Part shown: one piece after another, positions 25,101-37,100 of the stretch | Layout of the letters: each line of letters opens with the position of its first letter | How positions within the stretch are numbered: the first letter of the stretch is position 1 | DNA from: Amyelois transitella | Lineage: Eukaryota > Arthropoda > Insecta > Lepidoptera > Pyralidae | Direction: 5' to 3' | NCBI RefSeq assembly: GCF_032362555.1 | Contig: NC_083527.1 | Coordinates: 4,030,001 to 4,094,000, forward strand | Length of the DNA: 64,000 nucleotides | The notes under the pieces: model-generated | The model's database searches: none | What the model was told of the DNA's origin: nothing | What the model saw: only the letters and a program-made list of their open reading frames with translations | Position numbers and translations under genes: made by a program

Positions 25101-28100
25101 GATATTTTCAGGCTTAAATTAGCTGATATGAAATTAAATACTGCTTCCTACGGCGTTTATTTTTTATTTTGTAAAGTTAACTTTGTCTTGAAAGTATTCA
25201 ATATGCAAATATCTATAATAATAAATTGTTAAAGCTTGTCTGAAAAACTAACCTTTGATCTGAGCTTGATGTGTATTCCAATTGTAGAGAAGCATAACTT
25301 GCTCCTATTAGAGAACTTTTTCCCGGTAGAATTTCTTTACTGGCTACCTGGAAATATAGTAAGTAACTATATACATTATTTCGCAAGGTAACCGCACTAT
25401 GCTTTGTACATATCTACTTGACTTTTATGCGTCAAGCTTTTATGAACCAATCGGAAAAGGTTAAATAGTTGAAACAAATCCGCCTGACTTATGGTACCTT
25501 GTCAATGAGGCAAAGCAACAGGACATTGATTGTTGTTCTGGGTGAAAGTATATTTCCTAAGTCTTGTTAGACACCCACGAGGGACACGAAGTGATCTTGA
25601 AATGAGCCAGGAATCACAAACAAGAACAGGATAATAAAGGCAGAAAACATTGTTATTACATAGTGTCATATAAGTACCTGTATATGAGCAGCGTAGTCGT
25701 TATCAGAAGATAGCCTAAGAGAATGCAGGGCCCCAGCAAAATGTTTAGCCAGTTCTAACTGTCTCTGTCTCGTCCAAATGGCGCCGATCACCCATCCCAT
25801 GTTCAGAGCGCTAGCTTCCAATTTCTCCTAAAATTATGAACTCTTGTTTATACTCTAACGAAATGATATTAGAAGTGTTTAGTAAAAGGTAGAAATTCAC
25901 AAAATTTGGAGAAGGAATGCAATCGTCTTTGCCAATCTCTCTCGCATCTTTCAGTCTTTCTCTGATCTTAGTGGTACTTTCCATCGATTGGATGCTTCGG
26001 GTTTTCAAGATCCGATTTTTCTTTCTCCACTTTATAGCCAGTTTTAGGTATTTTCTTTATCTTTATCGTATAACAAAAATTGACATTTTCTCAAATTACC
26101 TCATAAATGGATTTGGATCTCTCTAGTTCATTGAGTATCTTCTCCATTAACTGTTTCTTCACTTTATCCTGGTCTGATATCTCCCTTTTAGAATCTTTGG
26201 GAAAACAAGGCAATTATTAAAATTCAATCGGTCGATGCTATCTCCCTCGATGTTTCCAGTAAAAATGTTTTGGTCAATACGAGTTCTTATTTTCTTCCAG
26301 TCAGGGGAAGAGGGAATCAGTGTAAAACTTTTACAGTAAATGTACAGAATGCTCTCAATAAGGGACTAAAAAAACAATATACTGTTAAGTTTTCACTGAC
26401 TCCCTAACTAAGAGAAAATAAGAATTTGTCAAAATCGTTCCAAAATTTCAGGGATGATGATGGTGAGTTAGTCAAGTTTTAAATTTTAAGAATATTCTCC
26501 CGGGCATTTATACCAGTAAGCCCTGTCCAGGAAGAGGAGCCCAGGGTCTGCTAACGATCACGATCTAGGATTTGATAATGCAATTGCATGGAGCGTTACC
26601 ATTTTTACCTTCGCCTCTGACAATGTCTAACTGCACCTAAATAAATTTTCCTGATCCATGCGACCAGTTGATCACCAACAAATGTAACTAACAAACAAAC
26701 ACACCTACATCGTTCTGCATCTCCGTGGAGACCGCGTGTATCCGGCACTCGATGTCGTGGAGGCAGTCTGCCATGTCCAGCTGATTGTCTCGCAGTTCAC
26801 AAAGCTGTCGTTTGAAACAATTTTCAAGAATATTTAGAGCCATTGGTTAAATATTCTGTTATTTTATCAATATTGTACTTAGCTGTTAGGTACTTTATAC
26901 ACTCAGGATCTGCCAAATGCAGAATGTAGGCACGTAATTCGGCTTAAGTTTTCGACAACAACCAGGATGTGGTTTACATCAATCGGCCTCTTAATACCTA
27001 TGCATTATCTAGAATTCCTATTCTGATAATTAAAGAGCTGGTTTGAACCGAATGCTTACATAAATTATTTAACTTTTATTACTGTCCACATTTTCAGCAT
27101 GTTTTATAACAGCTCCATGATTCAAAGATACTGAAGTAAATATTTGTACAAGGCAAATGGAGTTATGAAGCAATACGAACCCTCCTCTAGGAGACAGATA
27201 TAACGACTAGGTCTAAAAGATAACTGACCTTTTCAGCATGTTTGATAGCGGCTCCATGGTACAATGCCAGTAGACCATCAAGCAGTCTCAAGTGCGCTGA
27301 TCTGGTGTCGATGGCACCAGCGCCGGGCATCATGGAGCGAGCCCCCTTCAGCGCCAGTGCTGTCTCGCCTGTGGTTCTGATGATAAAGGCGGCAAATAAG
27401 TTGAATCAATAGTTTTGGTTAATAGTTTGAATATAATAGAAACTATGTAGAAATGTAATCGTTTCAAATTATCAAGGTTAGGTAGCCCGTTAAAGTTGAA
27501 CTAATGGTTTCAAGCCTTTAAATGTGAAGGCTAATCATGGTCGCTTTGTGTTATTAATTTTGTCGAATCACTTAAGAAACTAATATAGCCGCTGTCTTCA
27601 CAGTCATTAACACGTAACACCTGGATACCGAAATGGTGGCAATCACCGAGCCTTTGAGTTTGTGGAAATGAAGTTTTAAGAAACCTATTAAAATTTTTTT
27701 TTAGATTATCTGTCTCGACGAAAAACAGGGGCGATAGACAGTACGGTGAACAAGTTCTTTGAATTTGTTAAAATTGTCTGTTCTCAAAGCGTGGGTGATT
27801 GGGTGATATTCTATTTCACATTCGTAGATATTGAAGTTACTCTATCACATCACAACTAATTCTGATTGAATTTACAGACGTTTGCTTTTAAATTAAGTGC
27901 TCGGGGTAGGTACTGTGTTGTTACACCCTGATTCGCAATTATTTGGATCCAACTTTTCTTTTTTAATTTTGTCCAGTTTACAGCGACTTCACTTTGAAGG
28001 CATTAGGCACTGCGCATATCCATCACCCCAAGTCAGGTTTGTTTCAGGCTCTCCCATCTACCTGGGAGTGGCACAGGCATTTGTTCAAGTATTAATTTGC

Positions 28101-31100
28101 AGCATTAGGTTAGTTGGCTGTCAGAAAAAGTCCCAGTCTTCCTTTTTTTGTACCGATTAAGTATATTTTTACCTTACCTGTTAGGCATTGGAGGCATCTG
28201 GGGGTGCATGAAGCGCGCCATGGACGATATGACTTGGGGCAAAGTCGCGAGCCCCGGGGAGCCGGCGGTCATGTCGCTCACACCTGAGAAGGTACCTACT
28301 GGATCTAGTACATTTGTTTCATGCTAAGTGGTTGTAAATACCATACTAGTCTTTACTATCATAGTCATTATAGAAAGAATATTGGTTTTTGCCTTGTAAA
28401 GAAAACTTTAGAAATCTACTTAACCGAACCGATGCTGAATAAAATTTTGCTCTGTCTTTTCTGCATTGGAACAGACGATTATATGTCGTATATTACAAAA
28501 CCTTCAGATTTTTAAAGACTATTATATATAATATTCATTTCGTGAAAACCCATGGGGCCAAAGTGTCAGCAAAACTCTAGTACATTTTACAGTATGAAAA
28601 GATTTGGTCAAGATTTTACAGTCGGTGGCCTTCTGACGTTTGTTCTTTTTGCGTTCTCAGTGTAAAGAAGCTCATAGTCTGCCACGACCATGATCCAAGA
28701 GTAGACAAGTCAGATAATTTTGAATAGGTGAGCTGATGATAATAAAATGGCTTTACTTCTTCCATTAAAAAATGTTGTCTTATTACCTGTGTCGATTCCA
28801 CCGGCTCGGTTGTAGCTGGGTTCGAAGCTCTGTATGAAGGGGTTGTCTTCCCCCAGTACGCTGATCAGATCTTGTCTGTCAACACGATTGCAAATGATTA
28901 TAAAATAAACAATCTCAACTGCATGCTTCGTTCAAATAATAATTCTGCGCCGAATCTCCATAAGTCTTATGTGATAATATCGATCATCACAGAAATACTT
29001 ACATCCATTTTTAACAAGACCATCGTACAACATCCATCTTTAATAAGACCTGTCCAATTAGTATGGCTAAACGAGTTGGAAGCTATCCTATTCAAATCTA
29101 TTTTAACTCTAAAAGTGATCATTTTAAAGGATTTGAATGGATAGCTCCTGTCCGCTCGTTATTATGGAACAGGAATTCCATACAGGGACAAAAAATTACC
29201 TACCGCAAAGTCCTGACCAGGAATGGCAGGACACCGCCCAAACGGTCAACGTTATAGAAGTCCAACTCCCCATCGATGAAGGTCCGTGGAGGGAGATGTG
29301 GTGGAAGATGACTGAAATACAATGACAACCGACTTATTTTACTATAAAGTTGAACTTTTTTTTTATTTAACCATATTTGGCAGCAGTTTATGATCTCTCA
29401 GTATTAGGATAAAGCTTACATAGATAGGGTATTACCGGCGAACAGTTAAATCAACAATTTTACGTGGTTCCTACCACAAAATCGTGGAAGCCGATTACTA
29501 CTAAGGCAGATACAATGTTAACCTTCGAAGGGTTAATATTGATACAAGAAGAAGCCTTACGGGTTTCCAATAGGGTTTTCGGCGAACAGTTTGAAGACAG
29601 CCGTGAGCAGTCTCGCGTGGCAGCACCAGGAGATAGCCGGGGAGTTGCGGGAAATGTTGAACAGCCTCTGATGAATAAAACATTTCGATACCGAGGACGT
29701 TTTGATAATGTTATTTTTCAAAAGTTTTGTTGTGTCCTTCCCAGGAAGAACGTATGCATTGTCTCTGATATACGTAAGTATACTTTCACATCAAGAGAAA
29801 AATTTTGAAATATTAGACACGAAAAAACATGTTTTGTAGAAGTGGAATCATTAGTAGTGGTTGTAGAAGTGGTTCAATATATTTTTTTTATCGGGTGACT
29901 ATGGCACAACAGTAATGTCTTAAACTAAGTGGAAATAAAAATTTATCCTTTACATTGCGAAACAAAGTTTTAACGACTCGACCTTGGTGTCAGATAAAAG
30001 TCTTTCCGAAACAGATATGTTAATATCAAAAGAAAAAAATGACCAAAACCATGTCCAAAATGCAATTGTCCATGATGTATCTCTTGAACTTCTCCAGGAA
30101 TATCTTTCTTGTGGAAGGCACCATGTTGGTCCCGTCCGAGTTGTCCAGCAGCATGAGGAGAAATTCCAACTGTATGAAAACAAAAAGTTAGTGTAGAAAA
30201 TATTTTCTAATCATTTGTTGTACACTATGTACCATTTCCACACGTACCGATTACTCCCGATACATGCGAAAACAATTTAAGAGTAGTGATTTTGGAGAGT
30301 GGTGATGTGGTGAGGCTTCAAATTCAGAGACTAGTAGACTGCACCATAGTTTTTATGTACTATACCTAAAGGGGATTTAATCTTTCAACCACTGATAAGT
30401 ATAGCAATATCTAAGTTTCATCAAAAAATAACATTAAATCCACGACATGTTTTGTCGAACCTGAAATATTTTTGTTGAAATATTACATTTGGGGACGACT
30501 GCCCGCCCAATAATCGCGATTATGAGTAAATAAATAAAATTACTAAGGGAAAGTAGCTAGGTAAAAACTGTACAGCAGAATAACTAACTTGAATCTGTTC
30601 CAATGGCTCAATGGCTTTGGTGATTTTGTCACAATCTTCTTTATATTGAGCTTCTACAGCGGAGTCGTCTGGCGCTGGTAGTATTCGCGAAATTTTATCT
30701 TCGTGAAAAATAAATTTATTGTTAATGTGCTTTTCGATAAATTCTCCAGGATTATGGTCATAGGACCCAAGAATCCTGTCAAGGGTGGACGCAACCAGGA
30801 CAAATGTCAGGAAAATGAAGATGATGTTGAGAGTCTAAAGTAACCAAAAGTTAAAATTATAATTATCTATGTAAGCAATGTATTTTTGCGAAGGTTCTGT
30901 AGGAAAATAATAAAATCTGGTTTTGTAAAACCAGGGACATACCAAAATAAAGATTAGAAATTTGCTTACCAGAAACTGATGGCGCGAACGAAGACTTTCT
31001 TATAGTTCCTTTTTCTGTCATCTCTAAAACAAGTTAGAAGATTATGAGACAATTCCAAAAAAATATAGCTATGAGTAGGTACATATTTAAGCTGAGATAA

Positions 31101-34100
31101 AAATAATGATATACGAAATGGTGTTGAGGTAACAACGCAATCTCATAGGTAGATGCCGTAGATGAGCGCTGACTAAAATGATAAAATTTAAATTTAAAAG
31201 ACCCCCGACTCAATTTAAGTTTCCTTTAACAAGAAACAAATGATAAAAGATATTCCTACCTTAATTAAAATTTTAAGAAATACGTCCCGTCGGGGGTCCT
31301 TGTCCCGGGGGGATCCCGTTGTATGATGATGGCACAGTGCAACACAGTTGTACAGTCATCAATGGGACGCGAAAGTGATGAATTTCTTATTTGTGTGGTT
31401 TATAGTAAACGTACCTGCGATCCTGGGGTCGGTCTCGCCGTGGACGGCCGTGGGTCGCTGCCACCACGGCTTTCTGATGACCGAGCGTAGAACACCGTCG
31501 TCTGGGCATTTTACGTTCAGGAAATTGTCGAAACTGTAACCACATAATTTTGATACAATGTGAAATTAGCATTGACCGGATTATTTACAAAGCATTACGC
31601 CGAAGAGAGAACATTAAGATATAATAAAAGGGAATAAGTAGAGGTTTTAGCTTAGCATGTAGTAACAGAAGGCAAGGAAGATGGTGGTTAAGGTGTAATT
31701 ATATTTTTAAAAAAATAAGGTAACCAACGTGATTTTATTGAAGAACACGTATTTGACGAGGTGATGCCTGGTGTCGCGGTGCTGCATCAGTCCACTCAAC
31801 ACGTACACTCCTTCTATTTGTTGGATGAAACGCATGTCCTGAAAACATAAAATAATAATATTATAGTTTTACGGCAGGAGAAAGTCCGCTGTTAAAAAAA
31901 AGAACTTTTAACAAATAGTGGTAAGTAAACCAGTCATTAGTAGTCCAGATACGTACATTCGTTTGACGACTAACCGATGCTCTAACGGTGAGGGAAAACA
32001 TCGTTTGAAAAACAGTACATTTCAGGTGACTAAATGTTAAGGTTAAGAAAGTGGTAAGGTTTCCCTGTTAAGAGGGTCAAACGGTACTCATTCCTGGTTT
32101 TTGGTTCAAAGAGAACGCCTGGCTCCCAGAGAGGTCGTAACTGGGTCAAACACCAGCAAATGCTGTGACACTTGGAGTATTACCCACACGAAAACTAATA
32201 AATGTGTACGTATTAGATGTAAGAAAATGCTAACAGGAGACACCACGTCGAACATAAGACATTCTCGGACCACGCAGTGCTCCAGCATGTCACAAACAGC
32301 AGCCTCATCCAGAAACGTCCACAGTAAGTCCAGAAGGGTGCAGAGACGGGGCTGGGGTTGTGCTAGGAATTTCGTTGATTGGTCCTTCTGAAATTTTTTG
32401 GAAGTTGGAGTCAATTACACGTAGCCCTCACCTCTCAATTATGATTTTAAGCAATAACTAACATTTCTGTTACTATTGCTAGTAGTCATTCCGTAATCAG
32501 GAAGTTGGATACTAAACGGGTTGTGCGGCTGCTTCTTCAAAACAGATGGTCATCATAAACACTTATGAAAGGTTCTGCACTACGTAACAACAGAATCAGG
32601 CTATTTACTATATTTAAAGGTTGAAATGGATTAGATTGTCTGACAAATATATTAAGATTGACACAGTTTCTGAATCTCTTTTAAAAGGGTCTGCAAGCTT
32701 AAATAAAAAAGTTTTCAACGCCAAAAAATTGTGGCAATCAAAACCTTTTTTGATACTAACAAAATTCTCGTCTCTGCTCTTCAAATAGAACTCCAAAGCA
32801 TACTGATCCGGGTTGAACCCCTTGGACTTGATCCCCAGATGCGCACGGAACCTTGGCAGCAGCTCGGAGACCACCACGTATGACACACGAAGGGTATTAC
32901 CCAGCTCCACTACTACTATCCTGGCCAGTGATGTCAGGAATGCCTGATAAAGAGCCACGTGTTTAGTGGTGTGGTTACCAAATTTTTTATGGCATGTGGT
33001 TTAGGTAAATAAATTTTGAAGTAACAGATTTTTTTACAGATATTCCCAATGGATTTCATGCGATATAAATTAATTCAAATCAGTAACGATTAAAATGCGA
33101 GAGCTTTTATAATGGTAGGTAACGAAGGTTTTCCCAATGGATTACGTTTGATTAAATCAAATTTTAGTCAGCAATAGTTTTACTTGACAATTTTACATCT
33201 TTATTTTCAACAATTTTAAAAAGGCAGGTCGTTCTAAATTTGCCAAGATATTTTTTAAGTAATTAAGTAACTATCTGATTTTCAAATTACGTAAAATTTA
33301 TGATGAAATCATATCTACCTTTTTGGACATCTTCCTCATCTCTGCGTTTTGTGCGTTCTGAGCGGTCTGTGTATCCGCTATTGCGTGGGGCGATGCTCTT
33401 GGGCTGTACGCTTCGTTGCTGTGGATACGGAGCGCTACCTCTTCTTCTGCCGCTTTAGAACTCTCGGACTTTGTCTGAAATGTAATGTTTTTGGTTGTAG
33501 TTTCATCATCATTGTTTCCTGCGTTCTCACTTTTCCGGAGAAAAGCGAAGTTTGAAGTTTGACCACGATCAGAAATTTGGTAAGTCAGGTTTTTAGACGA
33601 AGCGATTCTTGTCCAACCTGCGCAACAGTTGCCCGATAATAAATGAAGGTTTTTTTCACGATGTTTTCCCTAACGTACGAGCATCAGCCTTTTATAAAAT
33701 CTATCGGGAAGAGGTGTTTATTTCTTAAGTATCGTGTACACAGGCTACAAATTAAACACATAGGCTACCACTAATAAAAATTTCTAAGGCCTCAGTTAAT
33801 TCAAAGACTACTGAAAAGGAATAATAAGGATTACTTATAAATAATACTACTTAATCATAAGGATTACCTTACTACTCTTCGCTGTGACAGCAGGTTTAAG
33901 ATCAGATAGATGAGTCAGCTCATCGAGAAGCGCGTCAAGATACTTGAAGAGTAGTGTTGCGCGGGCGCATTCCTTGTAAGGCGCGGCTTGTAACGGGTTG
34001 TACGACTCAACAGGGAATCTGAAGCAATTGAGATGAACTTTGAACTTAAAATTTAATGTACCAAATCATTCAAATAGGTTTTCTAGTCTTTGTCTCGATT

Positions 34101-37100
34101 GCGTCCTACTTTAGAAGAGCCCAGCTATAATCATGATCCCAGAGTAGGTTAGCAAAGAAAATTTATCCACCGCGTATAAACTGTTATTGCAATAGGCGAA
34201 AACCCTTATTCTTAAAGTTAAAGTTGTTGTTCCTCGAGACAAATTTAAATATACATAATTGGATTTTTAATTTTATTATCCAGACATTTTGATAGATACT
34301 TCATATTAGGTTAGAATAAATTTATTTTCAAAATTGGATACGAGGTATGACCTGTTGACATCTTAAACTTTTAAACTTAAATCAAATTATGTCTACTACC
34401 GCCTCCAATTATTATATATAAACTTCGATAAAAGTAATAATAAGAACATATATAAATTCTTGAAATACTCACACAAACGGCACATGACCGAAGTTGGCAT
34501 AAAGATGTTCTTGCATAGCTAATGAGACAGCAGGGAAGTATGCCACGCCTGCGCCGTGTGACACCTTGTCAAAGGCAATACCCATGGATACTCCATTCCT
34601 GCAATGACAATCTACCTTTAGTCTACATTTGACGCGAAAAAGAGGGTAAATAATTGCAAATATAAGTACAAGAAGCCGCTTATGGCATACATACATACAT
34701 ATAATCACGTCTATATCCCTTGCGGGGTAGACAGAGCCAACAGTCTTAAAAAGACTGAATGGCCTCGTTCAGCTATTTGGCTTAATGATAGAATTGATAT
34801 TCAAAATAGTGACAGGTTGCTAGCCCATCGCCTAAAAGAACAATCCCAATTTTATAAGCCTACCCGTTAGTCGCCTTTTACGATATCCATGGGAGAGAGA
34901 TGGAGTGGTCCTATTCTTTTTTGTATTGGTGCCGGGAACCACACGGCGCTGCTTATGGCTAAACCACCACCTATGACCGAGATCCAGGAGTGGGAACTTC
35001 TGATTCGAGTAACTTACCACTTTCAACAGTTGCACTTCTTATCCTATCGCCCGTGGTGATAAAAAGAGAACCTTTTGTCTTCATAGCTTATTCAGCTAGA
35101 AGGCAGCTTCTCAAAGCGCGGAAGTGATACTTAACTTACTGTATTAAAGAGTTACCTATAATATCCAATTATATCTCAATTCTATCACTAAGCCAAACAG
35201 CTGAGCGTGGCCTATCAGTCTTTTCAAGGCTGGTAGCTCTGTCTACCCCGCTAGGGATATAGACGTGATCATATGTATGTATGTACCTATAATATTCCAA
35301 CGTGCCCTTGTCCAAATCGATGCAAGACGCTATGACGTCCCCTGGAAGCCAAGCCTGGCCGTACGGAGACGTAGCCACATTCCACTTTCGAACCCTGCCA
35401 CCGTCGTAAGCATACGAGTTCTCTTTGCCTTACGGGGCTTGCGGGGTAGACAGAGCCAACAGTCTTGAAAAGACTGATAGGCCACATTTGGCTTCAAGAT
35501 AAAATTGAGAATCAAATAATGACAGGTTGCTAGCCCATCGTCTAAAAGAAGAATCCCAAGTTTATAAGCTTACCTTAATCGCCTTTTACGACATCCATGG
35601 GAGAGAGATGGAGTGGTCCTATTCTTTTTTCTATTGGTGCCGGGAACCACACGGCCACATTTTGTCCATCTGTGGTTATAAAAGGAGAACCTTTTGTCTT
35701 CATAGCTTATTCTTCTTATCATTCTCACAGCGCGGAAGTGAACTTAACTTACTGTATTAAAGAGTTACCTATAATATTCCAACGTGCCCTTGTCCAAATC
35801 GATGCAAGACGCTATGACGTCCCCTGGAAGCCAAGCCTGGCCGTACGGAGACGTCGCCACATTCCACTTTCGAACCCTGCCACCGTCGTAAGCATACGAG
35901 TTCCCTTTGCCTTGCGGGGCTTGCGGGGTAGACAGAGCCAACAGTCTTGAAAAGACTGATAGGCCACGTTCAGCTATTTGGCTTTAAGATAGAATTGAGA
36001 TTCAAATAATGACAGGTTGCTAGCCCATCGTCTAAAAGAAGAATCCCAAGTTTATAAGCTTACCTTAATCGCCTTTTACGACATCCATGGGAGAGAGATG
36101 GAGTGGTCCTATTCGTTTTTCTATTAGTGCCGGGAACCACACGGCGCTGCTTATGGCTAAACCATTATTCACCTATGACCGAGATTTAGGACTGGGAACT
36201 TCTGATTCGAGTAACTTACCACTTTCAACAGTTGCATTATTTTGTCCGTTTGTGGTTATAAAAGGAGAATCTTATGTTATTCTTCTCGAAGGCAGCTTCT
36301 CACAGCGTGGAAGTGAACTTAACTTACTGTATTAAAGAGTTACCTATAATATTCCAACGTGCCCTTGTCCAAATCGATGCAAGACGCTATGACGTCCCCT
36401 GGAAGCCAAGCCTGGCCGTACGGAGACGTCGCCACATTCCACTTTCGAACCCTGCCTCCGTCGTAAGCATACGAGTTCGAAGTGTCTCCAACGCCCGTGT
36501 CCATGGAGAACATGCAGTTCGCTGTGCACCAGCCGATCTAAAAAGAGATTGAGATGAATTATTATGAAAGGCTTTTTAAATGATAGAGAAAAAATATCGG
36601 ATATACATATATATAATCGGATAAGGAACAGCGTGATAAGGGAATGTTGTGATGTGAAAGAAGATGTAGTTACAGGAATAGAAAAGGTAGAAAAGGGTAT
36701 GTTAAGATGGTTCGGTCATGTAAAGAGGATGAATGAAAGTAGGTTGACTAAGCAGATATACAAAGAGTGTGGAGGGAAAGGTCGGAGTGGGAAGACCTAG
36801 ACGAACGTATCTTGATCAAATTAAGGACGTCCTGATAAAGGGTCAGGTCAAGAGTACCCGAAACCGCCAAGCTTCCATGAAGAGAGTTATGAATGTGGAT
36901 GAAGAGAAGGAAGTATGCAGAGATCGTGGCAAGTGGAAAGAGGTAGACTCTGCCTCCGGGAAAGAGGCGTGATTTTATGTTTGTATGTATGTACAAAAAT
37001 AATAAATATTATATCCAGATCCAATGACTTTTTCTACAGAAACAAACTGGTGTAATGGGCTAATGAGTTAATTTTCTTTGCCTATGGTGGAGTTTATATG

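Larger units (their letters stand above)
34709..36478. repeat. Three-unit tandem array of repeat + intron + SPRY exon 5 sequence
   Basis: Unit = short element body, ~100-200 bp of intron 5 and the 3' part of exon 5. Units are about 34709-35421, 35422-35903 and 35904-36478. Unit 1 carries an extra inserted element; unit 2 lacks ~90 bp of intron. Exon parts in units 1 and 2 stop at GCATACGAGTTC and fuse to CCTTGCGGGG of the next element; only unit 3 runs into the complete exon. Exon parts are almost identical, so the event is recent or kept similar by conversion. An assembly artefact is possible. Confidence 0.85.

Noticed and set aside
31262..31302. Extra RNF123 exon reading [13 protein letters not shown] on the minus strand
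   Set aside because: It has AG and GT at its ends, but it breaks the phase from exon 12 and has no pyrimidine tract; exons 12 and 13 join directly in frame.
34690..36150. Regularly recurring ~250 bp sequences as a CRISPR-like array
   Set aside because: Units are long dispersed elements in a eukaryotic intron, with exon sequence between them; no short repeats with unique spacers.
35265..36552. Plus-strand open frames repeated three times ([17 protein letters not shown])
   Set aside because: Antisense of the RNF123 SPRY exon and its two copies; the repetition comes from the tandem array, not from a protein family.
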